Shown piece by piece: positions 12,101-23,945 of a DNA stretch of 64,000 bases; position 1 is the stretch's first letter; each line of letters opens with the position of its first letter. The position numbers were made by a program, and so were the translations under genes. Below the pieces are notes generated by a model. That model ran no database searches. It was not told the DNA's origin and saw only the letters and a list, made by a program, of their open reading frames with translations. Source of the DNA: Fremontodendron californicum (taxonomy: Eukaryota > Streptophyta > Magnoliopsida > Malvales > Malvaceae); assembly GCA_030761205.1 (NCBI GenBank), contig JAULJL010000027.1, positions 17,424,501 through 17,488,500 of the forward strand, in the 5' to 3' direction.

Positions 12101-15100
12101 TGTTTATTTTTTGTTTCCTCAGCATTTTGTTATTTTATTCAATATACTAATTTGCCGAATCATTTGAGAGTGATACATGAGCTCATGCTTATTCTAATTT
12201 TCCTGGTTTGCTTTAATTGCTAGGCCTTGCAATCTCAATCCATCAAATATGGAGTCTTTCAGTCGGTTTATAACTATTGGAAAGAAAAGGTAGGGAACAA
12301 ATATCATAGCTAGATGTTTTATGGACTTGTTAGAGATTCAGAATCTTTGTGAAGGAAGAAGCCTGTTTGGGGTTTTCATAGTGCTCAGAATTATCTAAGT
12401 AATTAATTAAATTTTGGCTTGTCAAGCTATATTGCTTACTTTGATATCAGTGGAGGAAGTGCCATTATTTTGATGGGTGTTGTAGTGCAAAGTCCTGGAC
12501 ATGGTGAAAATAATTTGGACTGCTGCAGCCTGCATGTCCATACAAAATGTGACATAATTTGAATTATTATCGTACTATGTTCACTTGCCTTATACTCCTG
12601 GAGTTCTTGTGCCAAACTTCTTGAGTTATTGTTGATATTATAACATGGATATTTATGTGTTTCTGTCTTTTTCCTTCTTCTTTTTTCCAGCGTGAACGTT
12701 GGCAGAAGCCTATTTTACGGCGTTTGCAGGTTATTTTTATCACTTTACCAAATATGGAGATTGTTCTATGAATACATTTCGCATATATTCATTGTTGAGA
12801 TATGTACCGAAAAATAGATATATTCATTGTTGAGATGTTGCCGTGGGGATTTGAAGTTTAGGTGACTAAAAATTATTATACTATATCTTATCTGGGAGCA
12901 GTTTCATACTGCATTTTTAGAATCTTTATCCTTTAATACTACTTCTGGATGTTGCATTTTTCATACTGGAGTACCAGACCTTGTCAATTCATGCAAACCA
13001 GCCCTTTAAGAAGTAAAAATTGTTGCAAATAATTCAATCAGAAATAGCTGCTGCAAAATGTATCATTTGTTTTTTAATGTCTATAATCATTAACTTTTGT
13101 TTTTTGCAGCTTGCTACCCTTCTTTCTTTTTAAGTTTTATTAACAATAATTTTTGGAGGCAAGCTGGCTATTTATAAGTATCAGCTATTATTCCTTGTGC
13201 TATATGTGTACCAGGATCCTTTTTTCATTTTAATTTTTACCTGAATTAAGATGCTTCAACCACACAATACAGATCAGTTAATGACAGCGGCATTTAAATT
13301 CTTTTTCCTTGTTGTGCAGCCTCCTCCACCAGTTAACGATAACAACCCCTACAATGTCTTTAGGCCAAGGGAGAAAGCTCACAGACTTCATACAAGAAGG
13401 GTTAGTTTCTGACTTTAGTTGTAAACCCTTAGTAAAGGTTTTTAACTGTAAATACCTGAAGTTCATGCTATCTTTGATTTAGATGCAAAGGAGGGAAAAC
13501 AATGTGCAGTCATTTGAAAAGCTTCGCCAGGTGAGCACAATTACTCTCTATTTCGTTGTACATTCACGAACACGAACTTAATATGAAACAGTATTTTGAT
13601 GGTCAGCAAAGTGATTTTCTTATGTTTAGAGCTTGCAGCATGCAAAAACAAGGTGCTATGTTTTGTGAATTTGATGCTCGCTTTCTTGCATTTCATTAAA
13701 GATCATTAGAAAGGATGGAAATTCTTAATTTTTGGTTATCCACTAGTTTTTCTCCATCAGTAGCTTGTCTCATTAGAAAAGACGGAAAAGATGCAACTGT
13801 TCACTTATCTCTTTTTCTTCTTTCTATCTTGTCCATTGACTCCTGTCAGTGTTGACCTAAAATCTATTTTTAATTTTAATTTCTTCTCTTGAATATGATT
13901 ATGTGTAAGAGTAATTATGGAAAAATGCTTAAGTTGATTCAAGACCGTAATGCGAAAGATTTTTTATTTTAATGTTGTTTTGGACTGTAAATATGCCACT
14001 TTCTATTATTTGTCATTTTAATTCTTGTGTTATTTTATAAACATTTTCATAATAGTCCTCATTGGTTATCAATTAGTTTTTCCTTTTGCACTTAACATCT
14101 CTCAGGTCAGACGCAACCTAGACCAAGCCAAGACCTTACTTGAGGCTTTGATTAAGGTGCTTTTCTTCAATCAGTTTCGAGCATAGTTGGCTGCTAATAG
14201 AGACTTATTTATGCACCTGATTTCATACTGCTTTGGGTTGTAATTGAATGCAGAGAGAAGAGAAGAAGAGAGATGTTATAGAGTGTGAAGTTAGCCTTCA
14301 GAGGATCCAAATGAAGTACAAGGTATCTGTCCAATGTATTATATTATTTGCTTCTCTTTTCACTTATAGTTTCCAGGAATTCCTGGGTGTTAATCATCTT
14401 TAACTATTGATAGCATTTAAGCAATAGCTGATAGTACTGGAGTATTTATTCAAAAGTTGTTTGTAAGATGCCTGGGTTTTAATTATCTTTAATCTATTTG
14501 AGAGCATTTAAACCAATAGCTGATGGTATATGGAATATTTAAGTTGTCAGGTGTATTTTGGTAAATGTCAAAATTGCCATCCTAAACCTCTCTTTGACCT
14601 AAAAAGAGGGGAAACAAAATTAAAATAGGAGGAATTTTGTAATAATCTGCCTGATGATGTTGAGCCTCTATGGGAACATCCATAGTTATAGCAGAGCACA
14701 AGTAGTCTCCTATGTTTTAGGCTCTGGGTGCTTTTTCAAAAAGATTTCTGTTTTAGTGTCAAATGTTAGTCTGCAGAAAGTCAATTTTCCCATTAAAGAG
14801 TTCTCTCAGTGACTAATCTTTTAACTGTTGATGTCTCCTCTGTGGTTTAAAAAAATGATCTGTGGCTTCTTTACCACAATGCGTCTGTTCATTGTGTTGG
14901 TTTTTATTAATTTTCTTTGAATAAATTTTAATGTGCTATAGAAAATACGATTTAATATGATTTAAAATTTGTTTTTTGGATGATGCATGGCTGCTTAACA
15001 AAAATTCAGCACGAAACTGAGCTCCTTGAAGATATTGCTTTTCCTGGATTTCCACCAATATCTAGCAAGTTTGGTTCAAGTGAAGATGAGTTTATGGACT

Positions 15101-15961
15101 CGGATGACCTTGCAAACAGCCGTCCACGTACACGACCTGCTGCAGTTCAGAATCCACCTCTAACAGATTCTAATGTAGCCATGGCTCCTGCTGGAAGCGT
15201 TAAGCAAGAGTTTCGGAGGCGACATTTGCTGCATGGATGGCTTCACAAACTGGTACGCCTTGTCAAATTTGGTTTCCTCTCCTGTTGCAACTCCAACATG
15301 CAATTCCCAAAAGAAATAATTGCTCTATTTTGTATTTTGTCATCCAACGGTCCTGTTGTGCCATTTAGGTAGCATTTCTTGAACAAATGTTGTAGACTTG
15401 GTTTTCCAACTTATGTGGTGTTGGCTTTACTTTAGCTTTGCATTTCTAATAAACTATGTTACTCGGACTCGGGGATGATGTCGGATACGGGTATGTGTCC
15501 GACATGGGAATATTCAATTTTTTCTAAGTTTTTCCATATATTTGTAGGATCATACCCGTATACCCATGTCCAAATATGTGTCGGATACGGGTATTGGACA
15601 TGGATACTTTAGGGAAAATGAAGAGTCGGAGCAACATAGCTAATAAATCGTGGATTTAACTCGACCATAAATTATGGTCTCACATATCTGAGTGGTATGG
15701 TTAATGCAGGATCCTCTTGAGCCAGTTTTGTTGTTCACAAAACCTCTAGTTCCAGATAAGCTGGCAGCTGCAAGCATTGTACCCCCATCTGATTCTTCAA
15801 CAAGAAATGGTGCTTCTGCACCACCCTATAAATTTCATGGAAGAATGGGGCGTGGGGGCCGAATAGTATTTGATAGATGGAATCCTCTCATGCATACTCC
15901 AATCGATTGCGGTAACTCTTTTTACTTACCGCGGAAGCCGCGGCCTTCAACTTATAACTAA
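9165..15961 (+). CDS. EPL1: Enhancer of polycomb-like protein (NuA4 scaffold), 12 coding exons
   Basis: Exons: 9165-9320, 10311-10440, 10556-10658, 11482-11605, 12224-12289, 12691-12729, 13320-13400, 13483-13530, 14106-14156, 14254-14322, 15010-15252, 15710-15961. They join in frame to 453 aa, the usual size of plant homologues (about 440-460). The N-terminus MSRLSFRPRPLDIHKKLPIV and the block through residue about 290 form the EPcA domain, including YVEYDLDNEDEDW-like acidic residues (about 105-118) and NPYNVFRPREK (about 214-224). Residues about 234-289 are a charged, probably coiled-coil segment. The acidic exon 11 and the C-terminal GRMGRGGRIVFDRWNP are also family-typical. In yeast and Arabidopsis this protein bridges the Esa1/HAM acetyltransferase to the nucleosome within NuA4, in the nucleus. 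Intron 1 carries a PIF/Harbinger-like MITE and intron 11 a hAT-like MITE. The start is the first ATG matching the family N-terminus. Confidence 0.93.
9647..9951. mobile_element. PIF/Harbinger (Tourist-like) MITE in EPL intron 1
   Basis: A 305-bp element with terminal inverted repeats GGCTCTGTTTGGTAG (left) and the complement of CGAACCAAACAAAGCT (right). It is flanked by TAA on both sides (9644-9646 and 9952-9954), the 3-bp TWA target duplication of PIF/Harbinger. The interior is also partly palindromic (TACTTGCTTTTTACTTC versus AAAAGCAAGTAGCAAAAGC). No coding capacity. Confidence 0.8.
15454..15639 (+). mobile_element. hAT-like MITE, family 1, in EPL intron 11
   Basis: A 186-bp element beginning CTATGTTACTCGGACTCGG and ending GAGTCGGAGCAACATAG. 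It is flanked by a perfect 8-bp duplication CTAATAAA (15446-15453 and 15640-15647). The interior contains GTGTCCGACATGG and TGTCGGATACGGGTATTGGA, which let it fold on itself. The 8-bp TSD points to the hAT superfamily. This is the best preserved of about a dozen copies in the window. Confidence 0.88.
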
Positions 15962-16225
15962 TTTGGTTAGTTTTGCCTGGTCCTCCATTGCTCAGGCTGC
16001 AGATTCCACTGTAAAGAAAATCAATCTTTGTAATGATATACAGTGGGACTGAGCAAGATGAGTAGGTTGTTGAATGTTCTTTGAGCCCTGCCTTGGGTGT
16101 TTTTCCACCTGCGCAGTGGCTATACATCTATGTATCCATTTCTTTCTCTTTTTTTTTTTTTTTTTTTTTTTGCCAAAAGCTCGTATTGCATATATGTGCC
16201 TATCTCCCATGTCACCCAAACTTTT

Positions 16226-16396
16226 TATTTTCTTTAAAACTCTTTATTTTTTTAAAAAATATTTGTGTTTTGATGCATATTCAGACATAATATGGACTAT
16301 GAAGGTATGATCTTTCAAATATATGAAAAAAATTGAATATACTTGTGTTGGACACATATTTGTATCTGACATTTATTTTCGAGTCAAGGTAACATG
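16226..16396 (-). mobile_element. Degenerate copy of hAT-like MITE family 1
   Basis: The sequence keeps the order of family landmarks in the orientation of the 43065 copy: GATGCATATTCAGACAT, TATGATCTTTCAAATATATG, GTGTTGGACACATATTTGTATC and GGTAACATGA. The terminal repeats are eroded, and it lies about 270 bp downstream of the EPL stop codon. Confidence 0.6.
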
Positions 16397-16485
16397 ACAT
16401 ATTTCTCTCTCATATTTTTTATTTTTGAGATTTTTTTTATTCAATGGTTAGGTTATGGTTATGCCCTTTCCTATTTTGTAGCAGT

Positions 16486-16870
16486 GATTAAAAAATCGGA
16501 CTGGCAGTTTAGACCGGTTAAACCAAAAACCGAAGGTCTGTTTGGTTTGGTGAGTATATTAAAATCGGGTTTTTACCAAACCAGTAAAAAACTGATTTTA
16601 TATATATTTTATTTTTTAAAAAAAAATTTATTTGTAATTAATGAGATTTAAACCTTTAACTTTTTAGAGTTATATTAAAGATCGTATCATTAAGTCAAAT
16701 GCATATTTTTATTAATTATTAATTATATTTAATATTTATTTAGCATTAAACTTAGTGTTTGATTATTAAAAAAAAAAAACTTTATTAAATCGGTCGGTTA
16801 AATAGGTTGAATCGATTGGATCGAAAATCAACGATTTAATCGGTTCGACTTTCGATCCGATTTTTTTAAT
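16486..16870. mobile_element. MITE with GATTAAAAAATCGGA inverted repeats
   Basis: The left end GATTAAAAAATCGGAC and right end TCCGATTTTTTTAATC are inverted repeats about 385 bp apart. Subterminal CGGTTAAACC and GGTCGGTTAAATAGG are also complementary in layout. The interior is AT-rich and non-coding. Superfamily is undetermined because no clear TSD was seen. Confidence 0.65.
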
Positions 16871-16996
16871 CTTGTTTTGCAGGTTAGCTTTGGATATTAC
16901 AACGTACATATCTTTTTAAAATTTTCCTCTTTTCCTTATGAGTCAAAAATAAGAAAAAAATGAATAATTCGTATAATATATATATATATATAAAGG

Positions 16997-17336
16997 AGGG
17001 ATCTATTTATACTAGTATAAAACTAAAGTTGTTTTACATATTTTCATGTTATATTTGTTTATCCGATCGTCGTATTTCATGTTATATTTGCACGTTGAGT
17101 TTCGAGTAAATTAAAAATGTCTAACTATTTGTTCGACGTAAAAAAATTTTAACAGTTAAATATATATTGAAAAAGACAGTATTTTCGATCGATATGATAG
17201 AGATATCAGATCAATTCGAAATTTTACGTACACGACAAGTGCAATCACTTGTTAAATCCAATGATCAGTTTGATAAAATATAAATCATATAAAAAGTTAA
17301 AACTATTTTAGTTTTATATTAGTGTAAGTGGATCTC
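16997..17336. mobile_element. MITE family 2, inserted in a (TA)n tract (Micron-like)
   Basis: The element begins GGATCTATTTATACTAGTATAAAACTA and ends with the inverted counterpart TTTTATATTAGTGTAAGTGGATC. On the left is ATATATATATATA (about 16977-16992) and on the right CATATATATA (17341-17350). Internal landmarks shared with three other copies are CGAGTAAATTAAAAAT, GTTCGACGTAAAAAAATTT and CGATCGATATGATAGAGATAT. Insertion into TA microsatellites resembles the Micron elements of grasses; the relationship is an inference. Confidence 0.75.
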
Positions 17337-17455
17337 TCTTCATATATATATTTTACACCACCTTTTGTAAAATATTATTGGTATTTTCCTTTTCTTTTTC
17401 TTGTACCTTATTCATGATTACTTTTACATGAGAAAAGACTTATATTAATTCTATT

Positions 17456-17665
17456 AAAATTTTGGTGCATCTCTTGTAACCAAAAAAACAATTTTGGTGT
17501 ATCACAACTGCTTGATTTAAAAAAGAAATCAAAATAAAAAAATTTATATTGATAAATGTTAAAATTTTGGTGTATCTCTTGTAACCAAAAAAACAATTTT
17601 GGTGTATCACAACTGCTTGATTTAAAAAAGAAATCAAAATAAAAAAATTTATATTGATAAATGTT
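17456..17665. repeat. 105-bp tandem duplication
   Basis: Two nearly identical 105-bp units (17456-17560 and 17561-17665) each run from AAAATTTTGGTG through GTATCACAACTGCTTGATT to TATATTGATAAATGTT. Near identity suggests a recent event. No gene is involved. Confidence 0.9.
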
Positions 17666-18952
17666 AAAAGTGAATTGTTATTTTATTAGATTATTTCCAT
17701 ATAATTAGACACTCTCTTATCTATAAATCTTATTATTAATTAATAATTATACAAGAGTTATTTAGAATGAAAGAAGTAGTTCAATATAAATAGTACTCTT
17801 TCTCATTCATAAGATAAATCATGTTATTAATTAATAATTAATTTTATAATCAATGAAGATGTTTTTTTGGACATATTATGTTTATAATTTAAAATATAGA
17901 TTATAAATATAAAGATAGATATGGATTAAGGAAATTAATAAATTAGCATTACTATTACGTAATTAAATAAAATTACTTATAGAATTTAAAAATTATTTGT
18001 AGAATTTAAAATTAAGATAAGATCTAAATGTATCATTTTAAGTTGATAAATAAAAATTATAATCAATCATGCAATTTTATCATTATACTTTTTTAATTTT
18101 GTTCAAAATATTCAAGAACTTATAATTTTTTCTAGGATGTTCCTATATTTTTCACAAAATATTATTTTACCATTAACTTTTTAAAAATATTCCTTTATTT
18201 CATGAGAAAACTTAAGAATATTTTACAAAATATTTTAACTTTTGACCATTTTTTAATCAAATTAAAAATGCAATAATAAAATTACACCTGTTTAAAAATG
18301 AATTGATAAATTTTTTATACATCAATTTAAATATAGTCGTAAATTTGAACTTTGTTTTTTCTTTTTTGATAGAAACTTTTGTTTGATAAGAAACTAGTTT
18401 TGAGAAAATAATAGAAAAATACGTAGTAAAAAGAAAGACCAATTAACTTTTTGAGTTTAAATTAGTAACTTTTAAATATTTAAATTAAAAATATCAATAG
18501 AGACGGACTGAATTCATATATAGGTTTATCAATCATATTAAATTCTATTTTCTAATGTAAGATGCAATTTTTTTTATTATTATTATTTAATTCACATTGC
18601 AGATCCCCATTTGTGGGTGAAAATAGAAAAAATAATGAGTTAAAAAAATTATATTTAAAAATAAATAATGTAATGATTTAAGATGTAGACAGTTTTTTTT
18701 TTTTTAAATAAAAAAATTATTTGATGATATCACCTGTAAGGTAATTTTTTTAAAAATGTAAATTATATAAACACCTTTAATTGCATTTTATATTATATAT
18801 TCAATTTGTTTTTTAGTAGACTTACCAACTAAGTTGGTATCTCGTTAATTCGTGATACCAACTCAATTAATCATTTTAATATTAGTATAAATGTCTTGTT
18901 AACTCGTGATACTAACTCAATCTATTATTTTCATATTAGTATAGAATATTGA
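17666..18952. other. AT-rich intergenic DNA, nothing recognised
   Basis: No gene, RNA gene or transposon boundary was recognised. A short imperfect tandem repeat of about 60 bp containing TCGTGATACCAACTCAAT / TCGTGATACTAACTCAAT occurs at about 18838-18945. Confidence 0.6.
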
Positions 18953-19925
18953 TGTTGTCATCCACTCACATAAAATTATTACAATTTTATTGAATTTTCC
19001 TACTATAGTTTCTTATTTGTATTTGTAGAGGGTTCTTTAGTAGGGAAAAGAAGCGTTGCAAACAAGTGAAGCGGGATGTTGTAGGGAGACGACGAAGAGA
19101 AAGATTGAAGCAGACCCTGAAGTACTGAGCGCAGCGACAGATGGTGGTTAGTAAGGTGGAGAAAGTAAGGAGATAGCGGAGCAAGGTTGAGGGGAGAATT
19201 AAAGAAAAGAGAACTGTAGAGAAAAATTTAGAGTGAAAGTTTGCTCAAAATAGTCAAAAATCCTCAAATGAGTTGTGAGAACTCCTATTTATAGTTGTTA
19301 GAATAGGAGTTACAAAATATGAGTATTTAATAGGTATAATGGGGAATATTGTCAGTTACTAAAGTATTAATATTTTATATGTTGAGAGTTTAGGTTGTTG
19401 TTGGTAATAGTGAATAGTGAACAAAAGTTCACTATATGTTTCTGAAAGGAAGGGAGAAGCACTCATATTTCAGGGAAAGGTTAAGAGGAGACCATTTAAC
19501 TATCTCCATATCTGATCCACCAAGCCAAACTCTCCAGAACATCCCAATAATGAAATTAACCCAAGAACTTTGCCATATTCCGGGGTTATTTTCACTTCTT
19601 ATGTTTCAGTGAAGTAGTATTAGGCGGAACGTCTTTTGTAGAATACTTCTAGGTAAAGGTCTCTTTCTATGAGAGTGTTGTTCTGTAAATGACTTGTTTC
19701 ATGAAGGTGTTGTATCCGAACAGGAGCAATTCTGAACATGAGTTGTTCCGAACAATAGCTGTTCCTGTGAAAGAACTTCCAGTGAAACAATCTTCAGTGA
19801 AGTAACCTTATTACTTGTTTTGAAATACCTTTACTATTGTACGCGGAAGTGCAATTTATTGTAAAATAACTTTATTTCTCTCTAAGAAGAGATAATATAT
19901 CAATAGCCAAAATCGAGTATCTACA
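18953..19925 (-). mobile_element. Probable solo LTR of a Ty3/gypsy (Tat-type) retrotransposon
   Basis: Read on the - strand, the segment starts TGTAGATACTCGATTTTGGC at 19925, a start typical of Tat-type plant LTRs. It has a TATA box in CTATAAATAGGAGT at about 19293-19280 and ends ...GGATGACAACA at 18953, giving TG...CA termini about 973 bp apart. The - strand U3 contains several GTTCGGAACAAC / GTTCAGAATTGC-like short repeats, possible enhancer repeats. No internal region or second LTR is adjacent, and no 5-bp TSD was recognised, so the exact ends are uncertain. Confidence 0.6.
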
Positions 19926-20429
19926 GTATTAACAGAATATTCTCGTAAAATATTTTAATTTTATTACTTTCTGTTAAAAAATCAACAAAATTAAAATTAG
20001 AATGATAAAATTTAATAAAATTAAATATAATAACAAATATGACTTTAATCCCATTAGTATTTGATAATTGATACCTAACTCTTATTGCAAGTTTCTAAAA
20101 TCTACATATTCCAAACTTTTTTTCTTTTAATTTTGAAAATTTGCTATGAATCCTAATGTTTATTTAAAGAAAGAGAAAAGGATTTGATTCTTCCTCATGA
20201 ATACCAATAATAAAACAAAATAATTATTTATAATTTATAATCTATTTATATTTATAATATATAATGGATGTAAAAAAAAATTTGAACTGAATAAATTTTT
20301 TGTTCATTATATTTTTAAATTTTTTGTATTATTATAAATATAATATTTATCTAAATTATAAATAAAAAATTCTAATTTCATTAAAATATTTTAATTAAAT
20401 AAATTTAATTTATTAATAATATTTATGAT

Positions 20430-20741
20430 AAACTCCACTTATACCTATTATGTTTTTGGACGTTTTTCACATAATATCTTTGTACTTTTAGTTTCGCAAA
20501 TAACCCTTGTTGTAAAGTTTCGTTTTCATACGAGCTTACACTGTTAATTTCATATGATTAATTATCAAAATACCCTTAATTCAAAATTAATTTGTTTGTT
20601 TACGTTTAAAGGTATTTTTATAATTTTATTAAAAAAAATAGTGATATAACCTTGTGAGAAAGGAAGTTTACCATGGGAAAATAAAAAGCACAAGGATACT
20701 ATGTGGAAAACGTCCAAAGCACAGGGTGATAGTGGAATTTA
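20430..20741. mobile_element. MITE with long imperfect inverted repeats
   Basis: The left end AACTCCACTTATACC and right end GGTGATAGTGGAATTT are inverted repeats. Inside, GGACGTTTTTCACATAATAT (left) pairs with ATACTATGTGGAAAACGTCC (right), so the pairing extends at least 70 bp into the about 312-bp element. Non-coding; superfamily not determined. Confidence 0.75.
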
Positions 20742-23149
20742 TTTTAATATTTATTTAATTTATAAGTAAGAATTATAATTTTAATATAAACTTTATATGC
20801 ATGTTAATATCAGTTGTTATATGTAAATTTCTTTGTATACAATATATACAATTATATATTCAACGTATAATTATTATTTTAAAATATAAAATATAAGTAT
20901 TTATCTATAACATACCTGACAATCTATGATATATATATAAAATGAATATTTTTATTTATTATATTTCTAAATTGTTATTTTAAATATTTAATATTTTATA
21001 ATAAATAAATATTAATAAGATTTATCCAATTTATAAATAATAATTTTCATTCTATCAAAAGGCTTTCATTAAATTAATGAAATTCATTTGATTAATAATA
21101 AAATTTATCTAATTTATAAGTAAATTTTTTAATTTAATATAAACTTTACATATATGTTAATGTAAGTTTCTATTAAAATATGAATTACAGTTATTTGTAC
21201 ACAATATATGCAACTATATATTCAATAATAATTATTATTAAAAAATAAGTAAAAAATAAATATTCATGTGCAACGTATTAAAAAATTTAATATATAGACT
21301 CACGGATATTGACAAAAGTTTTTATTCAAAAAAATCTACTTATTTGTTCACTATATTTTTATATAAATTTTTTATTATAAATATTATTTAATTTATAAAT
21401 TTTTTAATTTCGTTAAAGATTTTGGTTAAATAAATTTATTTGATAATATCTTTAAAACTTTAATTTCACATTATCATTAAAAAAAATAAGACTTTATATT
21501 AGTTTGATATATTTTGGACATGAGATAAATATTACATGTTAATAAATATTGCGGTTAATATGCACTTTATTAATTTCAGTTATTTGTATAATATGCTACT
21601 TTATATTTAATATAAAAATATTCAGTGTAAATGTAATACATGTAACAACACATATATTACTATAAAATAGATATTTCTCATTTATTAATGATTTTACATC
21701 TGTAAATAATTTATTCTTATAAGTTTATCTTTTTATTTTGGGTTAACTTATTTTAGGATTTTTTCTCACACACTCATTATTTGTTTTTTTTTTCTTTAAA
21801 AATTGATGTTTTAAAATAAAAAATCACGTAAGTAGTTTTTTATTTATTTATAGAAGTGGATAATTTTTATAATTATTTTTAAATTAAAAATATGTTTTAT
21901 AAAAAATACGAGAAGACACAAATGTCCATAATTTTTAATTTTTTTTAATATTTTTTTTCAATTGAATTGATTCATTTGATTAATGATATCGAATTCAATC
22001 AAGATTTTAATAATAATAAAATAACAGCTTTTTGAAAAGTTGTTGTATGGAATAAGAAAATTTTTATGTGGAGACAAGTTGAACCTTTTATCTTTATACT
22101 AAGATTTAAATTAATTATCTCATAAAAGAAAATTTGTAATAGAATTACCTGCAACAGTATACTTAGCAATTTTAAAATTTTCTCATAATTAATAAAGATT
22201 AAAGTCAAAATTTTCATTGTATTATGATTTAGTATTGAATTTTATCACTGTATTTATTTTTTATAAAATTATCATTGTAATGTTGATTTCTTAGATTTTT
22301 TGATAAAAGTAATGAAATTAAAATATTATATATATTTTTATATTGATGCAAGTGAGAAATTTATGTCAATTTCGTTATTTTTATTAAAATAAAATAAAAT
22401 TAAATGTACGGTAAAAAATTAAAATATAATAATAAAATTTAATATTGAATCATAATACATATGTATATTTGATTTTATTCCCTAATTAACAACATAGTTT
22501 ATAATTGGAAATATTACCACAATGCTAGAGACATTAATGGGTTGGGTCGGGCTGAGTCAGGCCAAACTTGAATAATAAAAAAATTATTTGTATAAGGGTC
22601 TGTTTGTTTCATTGAAAATTATTTACGAAAAATGATTTTTGTATTTTTTGATATTTAGTTGACAGAAAATTGATTGATCAACGGAAAACAATAAAATTAC
22701 TATTTAAAATATATTAAAATATTAAAAAATAATTTTTATATTAATATATATTTTAGTTATGAAATTTAAACAATTTTTTTTTTGATTCTCGATCCACTTA
22801 CAAAAATCTTATCTCAAATTTATCGAGTAATCCAACTTGTAGATAAATCTACACTAATATATATATATATATATATATTTTTTAAATTTTTCTAAGTGAT
22901 GAAAAGAATTGTTAACTCCATCAAGGGCATTGAAGTAAATTCCCCTGAGTCATTTATTTATTCACCGTTTGCAACGTTATCAAATAAGAAATTACTATTT
23001 AAACAAATTAAGAAGTCGAAAAAAGCTCCCAAAACAAAATTTTAAAAAAATCATCGTTGTCGAATAAATATTTACTTACTTAAAATTTTCTATTTTCCCA
23101 GAGCGTAAAAAAAAAAAAAAATCCCCAAATTGAAACCCCTCTTTATTTT
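20742..23149. other. Very AT-rich intergenic DNA
   Basis: Mostly A/T-only words with no open frame of interest. A fragment of the GGGCC-rich hAT MITE family may start at about 22530 (GGGTTGGGTCGGGCTGAGTC). A GTCTGTTTGTTTCATTGAAAA block at about 22600 resembles a MITE terminus without a partner. A (TA)n tract lies at about 22858-22878. Confidence 0.5.
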
Positions 23150-23945
23150 GCAAACAACCCCAGAAAAATTAATTCGATTCGCCCCTTCCCTTCCCTTTTC
23201 TTCTCTTCTCGATCTTCTCATTCTTCTTCTTCTTCTTCTTCTTCTTCTCATCTCGCTCTCGCTCTCTCTCTCTTGGTATCGTACGCTCGTCTCAATTTCC
23301 CTTCGCACGTGCGGTCCGTGTTTCGCCGACTCCTTTCGCTTTCCTTTTTATTTCCCGATCGTCGTCGTTGTCGTTGTCGTTGTTGCGATTCTCGGTCTTA
23401 CTGTACGAATTCTCGAAGCTCCGATTGAAGCTGCTCTTATTTCTGCTTTCAATTTGCAGTTTTTACTCAGGTTCGTTTTTAGGGTTTTCATTATGTCCTT
23501 AATTATTTTAGGAAATTAATGTTTTTTATTTATTAACCCAGTGTTATTGATTAGTGCTTAATTCACTAATTAGGATCGTGGTTTATCTTGGAATTCCCAA
23601 ATTGGGGGTTTGTCTTGCTTGATTGACCGAACTTCCCCAATTTTGCATCCAATTTAGCGAATTTTGGTAAACAATGTGAAACTTTTGCAATTGAGATTGA
23701 ATCATTGAAATTTGAGTTAATTTATTCAATTTTCCTGAATATCTATAAGCAGGGTACATATAATACAGAAATGCCGTGAAACTGATGTATTTGAAGTGAC
23801 AATTAAACGAGGGAAAAAAGAAGGAAGCATGAGTGGTGGTGGATGGTTTGATTGTACGGCAAGAGTGTGGAATAAGTTATGCGGTTGTTTCTAGTTGTGG
23901 TGGTTGCTAAGACAAGGCGAAAACGAAGAAGGAATAAAGATAGAA
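23150..23945 (+). promoter_or_regulatory. HAC1 leader: pyrimidine-rich 5' UTR with an intron
   Basis: A pyrimidine-rich stretch with a (TTC)n tract (about 23220-23248) followed by a CT tract marks the likely leader. A UTR intron fits the donor CTCAG|GTTCG at 23471 and acceptor ATAAGCAG at 23752. The second leader exon (23753-23945) holds three upstream ORFs: 23771-23779, 23785-23799 and 23829-23894. No canonical TATA box could be assigned. Confidence 0.55.
23829..23894 (+). other. Upstream ORF of HAC1, in frame with the main ORF
   Basis: ATG at 23829 opens a 21-codon ORF, MSGGGWFDCTARVWNKLCGC followed by F, ending at TAG 23892-23894. It is in the same frame as the main start at 23946, with 51 nt between the stop and that ATG and no further stop. 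It could lower translation of HAC1; stop-codon readthrough would give an N-terminally extended protein. Function is an inference. Confidence 0.5.
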
